Shown in pieces: positions 7,822 through 15,360 of a stretch of DNA of 64,000 nt (the first letter of the stretch is position 1; each line of letters opens with the position of its first letter). The position numbers and the translations under genes were made by a program. The stretch is from Tenuifilum thalassicum (GTDB lineage: Bacteria; Bacteroidota; Bacteroidia; Bacteroidales; Tenuifilaceae): positions 2,588,581-2,652,580 of the forward strand of contig NZ_CP041345.1 of assembly GCF_013265555.1 (NCBI RefSeq), in the 5' to 3' direction. Under the pieces are notes generated by a model. That model did no database searches, was not told the DNA's origin, and was given only the letters and a program-made list of their open reading frames with translations.

Positions 7822-8994
7822 TCACTCTTCGGCTAACAACCTGCTTAGCTCAGGAAATTCAGAATCGTAACAGATTAGTACACCTATCTTACCACAATCT
7901 GTATCGAAGGCTTTAATTTGATTTCCTCCTTTCAACCCCCAAACCTTTGATTCATCGGGTGTTACGTGTAACTTTTCATAGCGATCAATTTTGCCTGATC
8001 GATGGCAAAGATATCCAACATTATACAAGGTATCGCCAACCATCTCAGGCATGCTTCCAGCAATAATGTTAATGTTATAAGAGATGGCGAATTGCGAAAA
8101 GCGCTGAACAATCTCAGGAGTATACCGAGCCACACTCCGAATTGCATCAGCCTCTGGCAAATGGTTAAACTCAGCCATTAGCGGAGCATTGAAGAACTCC
8201 GGGAAAAGGGCAAAGTCACACTTGTAGCCCGAAACTGCATCAATAAAATATTCCGATTGAAGCATTAAATCGTCCATGTTCTTATATGGGCGCATCTGCC
8301 ATTGGATAAGTCCAAGCCGTACAATAGATTTTTTTATTTTAGCCTTTTTCTGGGGCTCTTCGTAGTATAGGTTATCCCACTTAAGCAAAACAGCATATTC
8401 GCCCGACGAAAAGTCACCTTCTAAGTAATTTTTTAAAATACGCGAAGGATAAAAATCGTTTGAGAGCTGGAAGTTTAGAACAGGGTCATCAATCTCGCGA
8501 TGCTTTACCTTTTCAAGGTACTCCTTAGGAGAATATTTTGAAGCCCATTTATGGTAGTTAGGTATCCTCCCGCCAAAAACAACACCTTTAAGGTTTAACT
8601 TCTCGCACAGCTGCTTGCGATATTCATATAAACGTCGGCCTAACCTTAAACCTCTAAACGATGGATGCACAAACACCTCTATTCCATACAGAATATCTCC
8701 ATAAGGAGTATGCGTGTTAAATGTGTAATCGCCGGTTATTTGTTTATAGGTATGATTATCGCCAAATGAATCGTAATCTACAATGATGGATAGCGCGCAA
8801 GCGGCAATTCGTCCATTGGCTTTAATTACTACCTGCCCCTCGGGGAATATCGATATCAACTTTTCAATCTTATCCTTTGGCCAATACGAGTTGGGTAGAG
8901 TCTTGTAGGCAGCAATCATGGCCTCTTTAAACTCTTCATAATCGTCAATACTTAGCAACTCAATCTTCAGGTTCTCAATTTCTTCGGGCTTCAT
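7822..8994 (-). CDS. GNAT acetyltransferase/carbon-nitrogen hydrolase fusion, truncated by in-frame TGA
   Basis: 390 residues. The N-terminal half (about 5-205) is a GNAT-type acetyltransferase with the acetyl-CoA loop in HPSFRGLRLGRRLYEYR. The second half begins a carbon-nitrogen hydrolase domain with a full catalytic triad: Glu266 in LFPEFF, Lys341 in YEKLHV and Cys375 in ICYDSE. The frame stops at a TGA at 7822-7824 between EE and MQILFVP. In homologues I recall, a Gly fills this place, so GGA to TGA would be a single change. The intact protein would be 508 residues, the usual size of this Bacteroidota fusion. All catalytic residues are before the stop, but the nitrilase fold is incomplete, so amidase activity is doubtful while acetyltransferase activity may remain. 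Confidence 0.8.
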   Translation of the reverse strand: MKPEEIENLKIELLSIDDYEEFKEAMIAAYKTLPNSYWPKDKIEKLISIFPEGQVVIKANGRIAACALSIIVDYDSFGDNHTYKQITGDYTFNTHTPYGDILYGIEVFVHPSFRGLRLGRRLYEYRKQLCEKLNLKGVVFGGRIPNYHKWASKYSPKEYLEKVKHREIDDPVLNFQLSNDFYPSRILKNYLEGDFSSGEYAVLLKWDNLYYEEPQKKAKIKKSIVRLGLIQWQMRPYKNMDDLMLQSEYFIDAVSGYKCDFALFPEFFNAPLMAEFNHLPEADAIRSVARYTPEIVQRFSQFAISYNINIIAGSMPEMVGDTLYNVGYLCHRSGKIDRYEKLHVTPDESKVWGLKGGNQIKAFDTDCGKIGVLICYDSEFPELSRLLAEE

Positions 8995-9070
8995 TCCTTA
9001 TCTTTTATTAATTTCAAAACAACTTTTATTCAAATGCTAAAATCATTTGGCCAATAACATGTTTAATCAC

Positions 9071-9616
9071 CTACTTTTTAACAATAACTACAAGCACGCC
9101 TAACTTGCTATTAAATCCCATTATAGGCGTGTAAATAATCGACTTATCAACATCTTGTCCAACAATGGTTTTAGTCAGATTTGCCAAAATATTATCATCA
9201 AAAGTAGTTCCCTCAACTTTTTTATCTGAGGAGATGATAATATTATTATTTGAATCAATGATATTAACAACATCGGCATTGGATTGTTGAACAAATACTG
9301 TAACCAGCTGATTTAGATTCTCAATATTGTTGCGAAGCATTTCGGAACGAATGGCCCATGAAAAGACTCTTGATGCGAACTCCAAGTTCTTAAGGTTAAG
9401 GCTATCCTTTTCGTGCTGGAACTTTGTGATAAGTCGTACCTTTTCCTCTTCATTCTTACTTTTGATGTTTTTCACCTTAATTGAAAACCACGAATAGGTG
9501 AAAACAACTACCAATGCTAAAATGATCACAAGCAGGTTTTTCCTTACAAATGGGAAGAAGTGCTTCCGCCAGAAACTCTTGTTTTCTGCCATAACTGTAT
9601 TATTTTCTGGGTTCAT
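9071..9616 (-). CDS. Single-pass membrane protein with Cache-like extracytoplasmic domain
   Basis: 181 residues. One transmembrane helix at about residues 28-45 (LLVIILALVVVFTYSWF) follows a basic N-terminus. A charged, probably coiled-coil segment spans about 50-75, and a small alpha/beta region follows with VVNIIDSNNNIIISSD, which looks like the core strands of a Cache/PAS-like sensor domain. There is no kinase, methyl-accepting or GGDEF output domain, so it is not a complete sensor. It is divergent from engB and separated by 75 bases from the broken GNAT gene. I do not recognise the family. Confidence 0.65.
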   Translation of the reverse strand: MNPENNTVMAENKSFWRKHFFPFVRKNLLVIILALVVVFTYSWFSIKVKNIKSKNEEEKVRLITKFQHEKDSLNLKNLEFASRVFSWAIRSEMLRNNIENLNQLVTVFVQQSNADVVNIIDSNNNIIISSDKKVEGTTFDDNILANLTKTIVGQDVDKSIIYTPIMGFNSKLGVLVVIVKK

Positions 9617-9799
9617 AACATTTAGTTTGAAATATTTTTGTGAAAATTAAGTAAAAGTTTTACATGTTGATATATGCCTATTCAACTTTTTAAACTAAAC
9701 CAAATAGTTTCTCTTCCTGTTTAAATTCAAAAAAGGGCACCTTAAAAAAACTTTCATCAATTAATTTTGCAAAAAGTTGATTTTATTGTTCATATCGTA

Positions 9800-9807
9800 T
9801 ACTTTTG
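9800..9807 (+). promoter_or_regulatory. Candidate engB promoter (TTG-N20-TACTTTTG)
   Basis: A perfect TAnnTTTG element at 9800-9807 has a TTG at 9777-9779, 20 bases upstream, matching the Bacteroidetes -33/-7 spacing. engB starts 40 nt downstream. A second TAATTTTG at 9762-9769 is a weaker candidate. Confidence 0.5.
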
Positions 9808-9847
9808 GGAGTAATCTGGGACAAAGTTTAACTTAAATTTACAAGCC

Positions 9848-10465
9848 ATGGTGATTCGAACAGCAAAATTCGTTGCTAGCTATCCTAGCGTGCAAAAATG
9901 TCCAAAAACTGATTTACCCGAGTATGCATTCATTGGCCGCTCTAACGTTGGTAAATCGTCGTTAATAAACATGCTAACCTGCACAAAGGCGCTGGCTAAA
10001 GTTTCACAAACGCCTGGCAAAACGCAACTCATAAACTACTACCTGATAAACGATGAATGGCATTTAGTTGATTTGCCAGGATACGGCTATGCAAAAGTTT
10101 CCAAATCGGAACGTGAAAAGTTTTCTGATATCGTACTTAACTACATTCTAAAAAGGGAAAACTTGCATCTTCTATTTGTTTTAGTTGATTCAAGGTTAGA
10201 GCCACAGGAAATTGACATTCAGTTCATAAACTGGCTAGGCATGAATCAGGTTCCCTTTGCACTAATATTTACAAAAACCGATAAGGTATCATCTACTGTT
10301 TTAGAGCAGAACATAGAGTTGCATAAAAAGGAGCTTCTGAAAACATGGGAAGAGCTACCACCATTTTTCACAACTTCATGTGTAACGCGCACAGGCCGCG
10401 AGGATGTGCTTAATTACATAGACTCGGTTTTTCAGGAAGCTAAAATAACTCATTGCCAGGTGTAG
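9848..10465 (+). CDS. engB: Ribosome biogenesis GTP-binding protein YihA/YsxC
   Basis: 205 residues, usual length for EngB. GTPase motifs are in order: P-loop GRSNVGKSS near residue 30, the G2 region TPGKTQLINYY, G3 DLPGYGYAK near residue 76 and G4 TKTD near residue 146. This essential cytoplasmic GTPase acts late in 50S subunit assembly. It is followed by prs, with a separate promoter for prs in the 55-base gap. Start is ATG at 9848. Confidence 0.96.
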   Translation: MVIRTAKFVASYPSVQKCPKTDLPEYAFIGRSNVGKSSLINMLTCTKALAKVSQTPGKTQLINYYLINDEWHLVDLPGYGYAKVSKSEREKFSDIVLNYILKRENLHLLFVLVDSRLEPQEIDIQFINWLGMNQVPFALIFTKTDKVSSTVLEQNIELHKKELLKTWEELPPFFTTSCVTRTGREDVLNYIDSVFQEAKITHCQV

Positions 10466-10485
10466 AGCATTCGCCATAAAATTTG

Positions 10486-10493
10486 TAAATTTG
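10486..10493 (+). promoter_or_regulatory. Candidate prs promoter -7 element (TAAATTTG)
   Basis: Perfect TAnnTTTG, 27 nt before the prs ATG at 10521. It overlaps the TTG at 10491 that would otherwise extend the prs frame, which argues against that TTG as a start. No clear -33 TTG at the standard distance. Confidence 0.42.
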
Positions 10494-10520
10494 CGAGCAT
10501 TAACGGAAAAAAATCCTAAG

Positions 10521-11465
10521 ATGCACAGCAAACACCAAATAAAGTTCTTTACAGGACGGAGTTCGCGCTATTTGGCCGAAAAAATTGCCCAAAGTTTTGG
10601 CATTCCACTTGGAAAATCGACACTAACAGTTTTTAGCGATGGCGAGTTTCAGCCCTCTTTTGATGAATCGGTAAGGGGATGTACAGTTTTTATCATTCAA
10701 TCCACATTTCCACCGGTTGATAATCTTTTTGAACTATTACTAATGATAGATGCTGCCCATAGAGCTTCGGCCTATAAGGTGGTTGCTGTAATGCCTTACT
10801 TTGGCTGGGCTCGTCAGGACAGGAAGGATAAACCTAGAGTTGCCATTGGTGCAAAACTAGTTGCAAACATGCTTGTTGCAGCTGGAGCCGATAGAGTTAT
10901 GACCATGGATCTCCATGCCGACCAAATCCAAGGCTTTTTTGATGTTCCAGTAGACCATCTGTATGCATCTTCAATTTTTGTGCCCTACATAAAAGATTTG
11001 GGACTTGAGAATATTGCCATTGCAGCGCCAGACATGGGAGGCGCTAAGCGTGCAAACGCCTACTCTCGCTTCCTAAATGCTTCGCTTGCCGTTTGTCACA
11101 AAAATAGGGAAAAAGCTAATCAGGTTGGTGAAATGACTGTAATTGGCGAAATTGAAGGTAAGCACGTGGTGATTCTGGACGACATGGTTGATACTGCTGG
11201 CACACTAACTAAGGCTGCAGAACTTATGATGAGCAAGGGAGCCGCATCTGTCAGAGCCGTTGCTACTCATGCTGTACTTTCGGGCAATGCCTACGAACGT
11301 ATTCGTGATTCTAAGCTCACCGAGCTAGTAGTTACCGACACTATACCATTGCGCAAAGACAAAGACACTTCAAAGATTAAAGTGCTTTCAGTAGCCGACC
11401 TATTTGCCGATGTGATAAATAAGGTTTACAACTACCAATCGATCAGCGAAAAATTCATCATCTGA
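10521..11465 (+). CDS. prs: Ribose-phosphate pyrophosphokinase
   Basis: 314 residues from the ATG at 10521; a longer frame from TTG at 10491 would start inside the promoter and is rejected. It makes PRPP from ribose 5-phosphate and ATP in the cytoplasm, for nucleotide, histidine and tryptophan synthesis. Visible signatures are FTGRSSRYLAEKIA at the N-terminus, the PRPP synthetase signature DLHADQIQGFF, and the ribose-phosphate loop DDMVDTAGT. Length is typical of class I enzymes. It lies between engB and rplY, with its own promoter candidate. Confidence 0.96.
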   Translation: MHSKHQIKFFTGRSSRYLAEKIAQSFGIPLGKSTLTVFSDGEFQPSFDESVRGCTVFIIQSTFPPVDNLFELLLMIDAAHRASAYKVVAVMPYFGWARQDRKDKPRVAIGAKLVANMLVAAGADRVMTMDLHADQIQGFFDVPVDHLYASSIFVPYIKDLGLENIAIAAPDMGGAKRANAYSRFLNASLAVCHKNREKANQVGEMTVIGEIEGKHVVILDDMVDTAGTLTKAAELMMSKGAASVRAVATHAVLSGNAYERIRDSKLTELVVTDTIPLRKDKDTSKIKVLSVADLFADVINKVYNYQSISEKFII

Positions 11466-11487
11466 TACTTTTTTTTAAAAAAAGTAG

Positions 11488-11495
11488 TAATTTTG
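11488..11495 (+). promoter_or_regulatory. Candidate rplY promoter -7 element (TAATTTTG)
   Basis: Perfect TAnnTTTG, 96 nt upstream of the rplY ATG. It implies a leader of about 90 nt that contains the inverted repeat at 11531-11555. Confidence 0.42.
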
Positions 11496-11530
11496 CGCTC
11501 CAATTCCCTCAAGTTTATGGGTACGATGGG

Positions 11531-11555
11531 GGGCTGAATAGAATGAGGGCAGCCC
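11531..11555 (+). promoter_or_regulatory. Stem-loop in the rplY leader
   Basis: GGGCTG (11531-11536) can pair with CAGCCC (11550-11555) across a 13-base loop. It ends 36 nt before the rplY ATG. A ribosomal-protein leader or autoregulatory site is possible but unproven. Confidence 0.3.
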
Positions 11556-11591
11556 TGAGTAGTGCCTGAAGTAACACTAAAAAACAAAAAA

Positions 11592-12170
11592 ATGAAAACA
11601 ATTGAACTTTCAGCTGCGCTAAGAACTGAAACAGGGAAAAAAGCAGCAAAACAAGCACGCAAGTCGGAACTTGTTCCAGCTATTATTTACGGTGCTGGTG
11701 AAAACATTATGATTTCCCTCAATGAAAAAGAGGTGAATAAAGTAATCTATACTCCTAATGTATACCTTATCAAGGTTAATATTGACGGTAAGGTTTATGA
11801 TACCATTCTTAAAGAGGTTCAGTTCCATCCTGTTACTGATAAAGTTCTACACATTGACCTTTTTAGAGTATTAGCCGACAAACCTGTAACTGTTGCTTTA
11901 CCTGTGAATCTTGTTGGTCAAGCCGAAGGTGTTAAAATGGGTGGTAGATTACTACAAGTTGTTCGTAAGATTCGTGTTAATGGTTTGGTGAATAATTTAC
12001 CAGACTCTATAGACGTTGATGTAACCAATCTTGCCCTTGGTAAAAGTATTATGGTTGGTGAGTTGAACTTTGAAGGCTTTAACATTGTAGAGCCAAAGAG
12101 CATGGTTATCGCTACAATTAAGGCTACCCGTGCTTCACGCGAAGCTGCTCAACAACAAGAAGAAGAATAA
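11592..12170 (+). CDS. rplY: 50S ribosomal protein L25/general stress protein Ctc
   Basis: 192 residues from the ATG at 11592, which follows an A-rich stretch; an extension from GTG at 11562 is unlikely. It binds 5S rRNA in the large subunit. The N-terminal L25 domain starts with MKTIELSAALRTETGKKAAK and has VPAIIYGAGENIMISL. The C-terminal beta domain covers about residues 100-180 (VTVALPVNLVGQAEGVKMGG), which defines the long CTC form. The C-terminus is a low-complexity Gln/Glu tail. pth follows 14 nt later, the usual rplY-pth pairing. Confidence 0.95.
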   Translation: MKTIELSAALRTETGKKAAKQARKSELVPAIIYGAGENIMISLNEKEVNKVIYTPNVYLIKVNIDGKVYDTILKEVQFHPVTDKVLHIDLFRVLADKPVTVALPVNLVGQAEGVKMGGRLLQVVRKIRVNGLVNNLPDSIDVDVTNLALGKSIMVGELNFEGFNIVEPKSMVIATIKATRASREAAQQQEEE

Positions 12171-12184
12171 TAATTTAATAAATA

Positions 12185-12748
12185 TTGAAGTACCTAATAA
12201 CGGGTTTAGGGAATATCGGAATTGAGTATTCCAACACCCGACATAATGTAGGATTTATGGTGTTGGACGCTCTCGCAAAGGCGTCCAACATTTCTTTTGA
12301 GGACTCTCGTTACGGTTCCATAGCTCAGCTCAAGCACAAAGGACGCACCTATGTCTTGCTTAAGCCTTCGACCTATATGAACCTTAGCGGCAAAGCCGTT
12401 AGCTACTGGCTACAAAAGGAAAAGATCGCTCTTGAAAACCTGCTAGTTGTTGTTGACGACATCGCCTTGCCACTTGGGGCAATTCGCCTGCGACCCAAAG
12501 GTAGCGATGGTGGCCATAATGGATTAAAGAATATCAATGATGTGCTTGGCACCCAGAATTATTCGCGGCTACGCTTTGGCATTGGAAATAACTTTAGCAG
12601 GGGCAGACAGGTCGATTACGTGCTTGGCGAATGGACCGAAGATGAGCTAAAAGTTTTACCTGAAAGAATAACGTTAGCTGGTGAGGCAATTCTTGCATTT
12701 GGGACTGTTGGCATTGAACGAGCAATGAATCTTTACAATAACCGATAG
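12185..12748 (+). CDS. pth: Peptidyl-tRNA hydrolase
   Basis: 187 residues. It releases peptides from peptidyl-tRNA after ribosome drop-off. The conserved N-terminus LITGLGNIGIEYSNTRHNVG contains the catalytic His20, and VVVDDIALPLGAIRLRPKGS holds the catalytic Asp; GGHNGLKNI follows. The start is TTG at 12185: there is no ATG in frame between the rplY stop and the conserved N-terminus. It lies 14 nt after rplY and 2 nt before the S4-domain gene, so the three probably form one transcript. Confidence 0.95.
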   Translation: MKYLITGLGNIGIEYSNTRHNVGFMVLDALAKASNISFEDSRYGSIAQLKHKGRTYVLLKPSTYMNLSGKAVSYWLQKEKIALENLLVVVDDIALPLGAIRLRPKGSDGGHNGLKNINDVLGTQNYSRLRFGIGNNFSRGRQVDYVLGEWTEDELKVLPERITLAGEAILAFGTVGIERAMNLYNNR

Positions 12749-12750
12749 CA

Positions 12751-13173
12751 ATGGCATCAATGCGAGTTGACAAATGGCTATGGTTTGTTCGTGTGTTTAA
12801 AACTCGAACACAGGCTACCGATGCATGCCGGAAGGGACGTGTCACTCGCGATGGCATTAACCTAAAACCATCGCAAGAAGTCCAGCCAGGCGAAACTATT
12901 ACCGTTCGTAAACCACCAGTAAACTACACATTTAAGGTAAAGGATTTTCCCAAAAGTAGGGTTGGTGCTAAACTTGTTGAGAACTATCTCGAAAACCTGA
13001 CTCCACCCGAAGAGCTACAAAAACTCGATCCTGCATATATGGCGTTTAACATTTACCGCGAACGTGGTACTGGCCGCCCAACCAAAAAGGAGCGTCGTGA
13101 GATTGACGAACTTCTTGACTCTGGAATCTCCGACTTTGATTGGGACGACACCTTTGACGTCGATGAGCTGTAG
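12751..13173 (+). CDS. S4-domain RNA-binding protein, HslR-like
   Basis: 140 residues. The S4 RNA-binding domain covers about residues 4-65 (RVDKWLWFVRVFKTRTQATD, then CRKGRVTRDG). This is the single-domain HslR/RqcP type linked to heat shock or ribosome quality control in other bacteria. The C-terminal part has a basic RGTGRPTKKERRE segment followed by an acidic tail rich in Asp. It starts 2 nt after pth and is convergent with the flavin reductase. Confidence 0.88.
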   Translation: MASMRVDKWLWFVRVFKTRTQATDACRKGRVTRDGINLKPSQEVQPGETITVRKPPVNYTFKVKDFPKSRVGAKLVENYLENLTPPEELQKLDPAYMAFNIYRERGTGRPTKKERREIDELLDSGISDFDWDDTFDVDEL

Positions 13174-13204
13174 GCCTCAATGCCCCTTGGGGACAAATCT
13201 CAAC

Positions 13205-13726
13205 CTAACCCTTCTTATACACTGCTGTTATTTCTGCTACAAAAAGCCTGTGAAAATCGCTTTTGGGATAGTGCTTCTCAACAATACCTTTATCAAGGAA
13301 ATTTTCAGGCTTAAAATCATCTATGTAAAGCTTGCGACATTCAATGACTAAACGAGCCTCATTAAAGGCTATTGTATTCTGCAAGTTAGCAACACTTAAT
13401 CCTGCAGCCTTTGTTTTATCTATTTCCCTTCCTGATTTACTACCACATAGATGAAGCGCATCTCTCCACCTCTCCTCAAAAAAGTTAAGCGTAAAAAAAT
13501 CATTCTGCTCCACAAACCCAAGGGTGTAGCGTTGTGGTCTTATAAAAATAAAAGCAACTGGCTTGTTCCATAGGATTCCAAAACCACCCCACGAAGCTGT
13601 CATGCTATTATGCTTCTCCTTCTCACCAGCAAGGATGAGCATCCACTGTTTATCGAGCAAGTCAAATGTATTCTCATCTATTTCGTAGGGTGAAATGTAA
13701 CTGTACTCACTTTTATTCATAACCAT
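13205..13726 (-). CDS. Flavin reductase family protein
   Basis: 173 residues. The split-barrel FMN-binding domain is shown by LILAGEKEKHNSMTASWGGFGILWNKP, quoted here only in part as NSMTASWGGFGILW, followed by FIRPQRYTLGFVEQNDFFTL and LHLCGSKSGREIDK. These are typical of small Bacteroidota flavoredoxin-like flavin reductases. It is the last gene of a four-gene minus-strand operon, starting 5 nt after the ferritin-VIT1 gene. Electron donor and physiological acceptor are unknown; a link to ferric iron reduction in this operon is inference. Confidence 0.85.
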   Translation of the reverse strand: MVMNKSEYSYISPYEIDENTFDLLDKQWMLILAGEKEKHNSMTASWGGFGILWNKPVAFIFIRPQRYTLGFVEQNDFFTLNFFEERWRDALHLCGSKSGREIDKTKAAGLSVANLQNTIAFNEARLVIECRKLYIDDFKPENFLDKGIVEKHYPKSDFHRLFVAEITAVYKKG

Positions 13727-13731
13727 AAATT

Positions 13732-14604
13732 TTAATCGATTGATATTCCAAGGTAATTTCTTACTAAAAAGCCTATACCAAAAGTTAATGCCGACACACC
13801 AATGCTAATTACTACCATTTCAAAAAATCGATGTTTAAAATTTAGATTTTTGGCCACAGCAATATAAAAGTTAAACGAAGCAATTATCAGTATAGCAAAA
13901 ATTAAGGTCAAACCTAATGCTAGCATATAGCTCTCAGAGAATATAAATGGGAGAATCAGAACAGCCACGGTAATTATATACGCTAAACCAGTGTAAACGG
14001 CAGATTTACCCGCGTGGCGATTATCGTTCTCGGTTTTTACAGATAAGTACTGCGAAGCAGCCATCGATAAAGAGGCGGCAATGCCAGTTATTAGCCCAGC
14101 AACTGCAACAAGACGAGTATTTTGCATGGCTAGACTAAACCCTGCAAGCGCACCAGTAAGTTCAACCAGGGCATCGTTTAGTCCAAGCACCATTGAGCCC
14201 GCATAGTCGAGTCGTTCTTCCTGAATTAGTTCAATAAGTTTGTCCTCATGCTCCTCTTCCGATTCTTTAACGGCCCTAAGTTCGGGCATATGAGGGATAA
14301 CCCTTTCGTAAACTTTTTGGATTTTTGCCTCAGCCCTCTCCATCAACCTCAGGGCAAAGGTTAAACCAAGGAAACGCCCACACATTGTGTAAAACCATAC
14401 AAGCAAATGCTTAGGTTTTATATCAACACCTGTTATCTGCTTGAATATATTATAATGCTTTAGCTCCTCTCCAGCAATTTTTGATAGCACCCCCTTATTG
14501 TTCTTATCCTTGGTAAGCTTTGCTAGATTTTTGTAAACATTATATCCAGTAATTTCTTCCTGTTGGAATAGTTTAGCATGTTTTACTAGTTCTTCTCGGG
14601 TCAT
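13732..14604 (-). CDS. Ferritin-like/VIT1 (CCC1-type) fusion transporter
   Basis: 290 residues. Residues 1-135 are a rubrerythrin-like diiron domain: EE at 15-16, an ExxH in EELKHY near residue 48, and a second Glu/ExxH cluster in ESEEEHEDKL near residue 115. Residues 140-290 form a VIT1/CCC1 membrane domain with several helices, beginning MVLGLNDALVELTGALAGFS. Such fusions (MbfA type) oxidise and export or sequester iron or manganese at the inner membrane. It is in an operon with cutC, a transglutaminase lipoprotein and a flavin reductase, which suggests metal handling. Confidence 0.88.
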   Translation of the reverse strand: MTREELVKHAKLFQQEEITGYNVYKNLAKLTKDKNNKGVLSKIAGEELKHYNIFKQITGVDIKPKHLLVWFYTMCGRFLGLTFALRLMERAEAKIQKVYERVIPHMPELRAVKESEEEHEDKLIELIQEERLDYAGSMVLGLNDALVELTGALAGFSLAMQNTRLVAVAGLITGIAASLSMAASQYLSVKTENDNRHAGKSAVYTGLAYIITVAVLILPFIFSESYMLALGLTLIFAILIIASFNFYIAVAKNLNFKHRFFEMVVISIGVSALTFGIGFLVRNYLGISID

Positions 14605-14610
14605 TTCAAA

Positions 14611-15357
14611 TTACTTTTTAGAGAAATGATTCTTTAATCTTGCAACAGTATTGGCAATAGTTTCAGCATTTGTAATCTGAACGGTGTTATCAGGCAGGAC
14701 TTCAGATGTAAAACTCACACCGGTATGGTTAACGCTATATCGAGCGACAATTTCGCTCCCACTCATATGAAACTCTTTAACGCCAACCTTTGCTAAACCA
14801 AGTATGTTGCTATGGTTAATCCCACCACCTGCGATTATATTGATATATTCTCCACCAATAACAATCAACCTCTTTATTAGTTCAATGCCATCAGTAGCCC
14901 TACTTTTCTGTCCAGATGTAAGAAGATGTGTACAACCACACTCAACCAGTTCTTCAATCACTTTCTCTGGTTCAGGCATTATATCAAAGGCTCGATGAAA
15001 TGTAAATGTCAATGGTTTTGCTGCTCTGACCAGTTCAAGTGTTCTTTCTTTATCTAGTTCACCATTTGATTTCAATACTCCGCTAACAATTCCATTCACG
15101 TTCATCTTTTTACAAATCTCAATATCGCGAAGCATCTGCCTAAATTCCATATCAGAGTATACAAAATCGCCTGGGCGAGGACGAACTAGCACATTAACAG
15201 GTATGCTTACCTGACTTAATGTTTCAGCAATACAACCAAACGAAGGTGTAGTTCCACCTACAAAAAGATTTTCGCAAAGTTCAATTCGGTTAGCTCCTCC
15301 CTTTTGGGCATTAATGGCACTCTCTACTGAATTCGCACAAACCTCCAAAGTGAACAT
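14611..15357 (-). CDS. cutC: CutC family protein (copper homeostasis)
   Basis: 248 residues, normal length. The TIM-barrel CutC family is recognisable from LEVCANSVESAINAQKGGAN, the ELCENLFVGGTTPS motif, VLVRPRPGDFVYS, FHRAFDIMPEP and the LTSGQKSRATDG loop. It is a cytoplasmic protein linked to copper tolerance; its biochemical activity is not settled in the literature I know. It starts 3 nt after the transglutaminase gene and is followed 6 nt later by the ferritin-VIT1 fusion, consistent with one transcript. Confidence 0.93.
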   Translation of the reverse strand: MFTLEVCANSVESAINAQKGGANRIELCENLFVGGTTPSFGCIAETLSQVSIPVNVLVRPRPGDFVYSDMEFRQMLRDIEICKKMNVNGIVSGVLKSNGELDKERTLELVRAAKPLTFTFHRAFDIMPEPEKVIEELVECGCTHLLTSGQKSRATDGIELIKRLIVIGGEYINIIAGGGINHSNILGLAKVGVKEFHMSGSEIVARYSVNHTGVSFTSEVLPDNTVQITNAETIANTVARLKNHFSKK

Positions 15358-15360
15358 TGC

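Noticed and set aside
7822-7824. Reassignment of TGA to glycine, as in some candidate phyla
   Set aside because: TGA ends other clearly complete genes here (stop at 2393-2395, the secreted protein gene at 6544-6546, the HD gene at 28407-28409), so the code is standard.
11432-11662. 76-codon minus-strand frame across the prs-rplY gap
   Set aside because: It covers the rplY promoter and leader and the start of rplY; composition is not gene-like.
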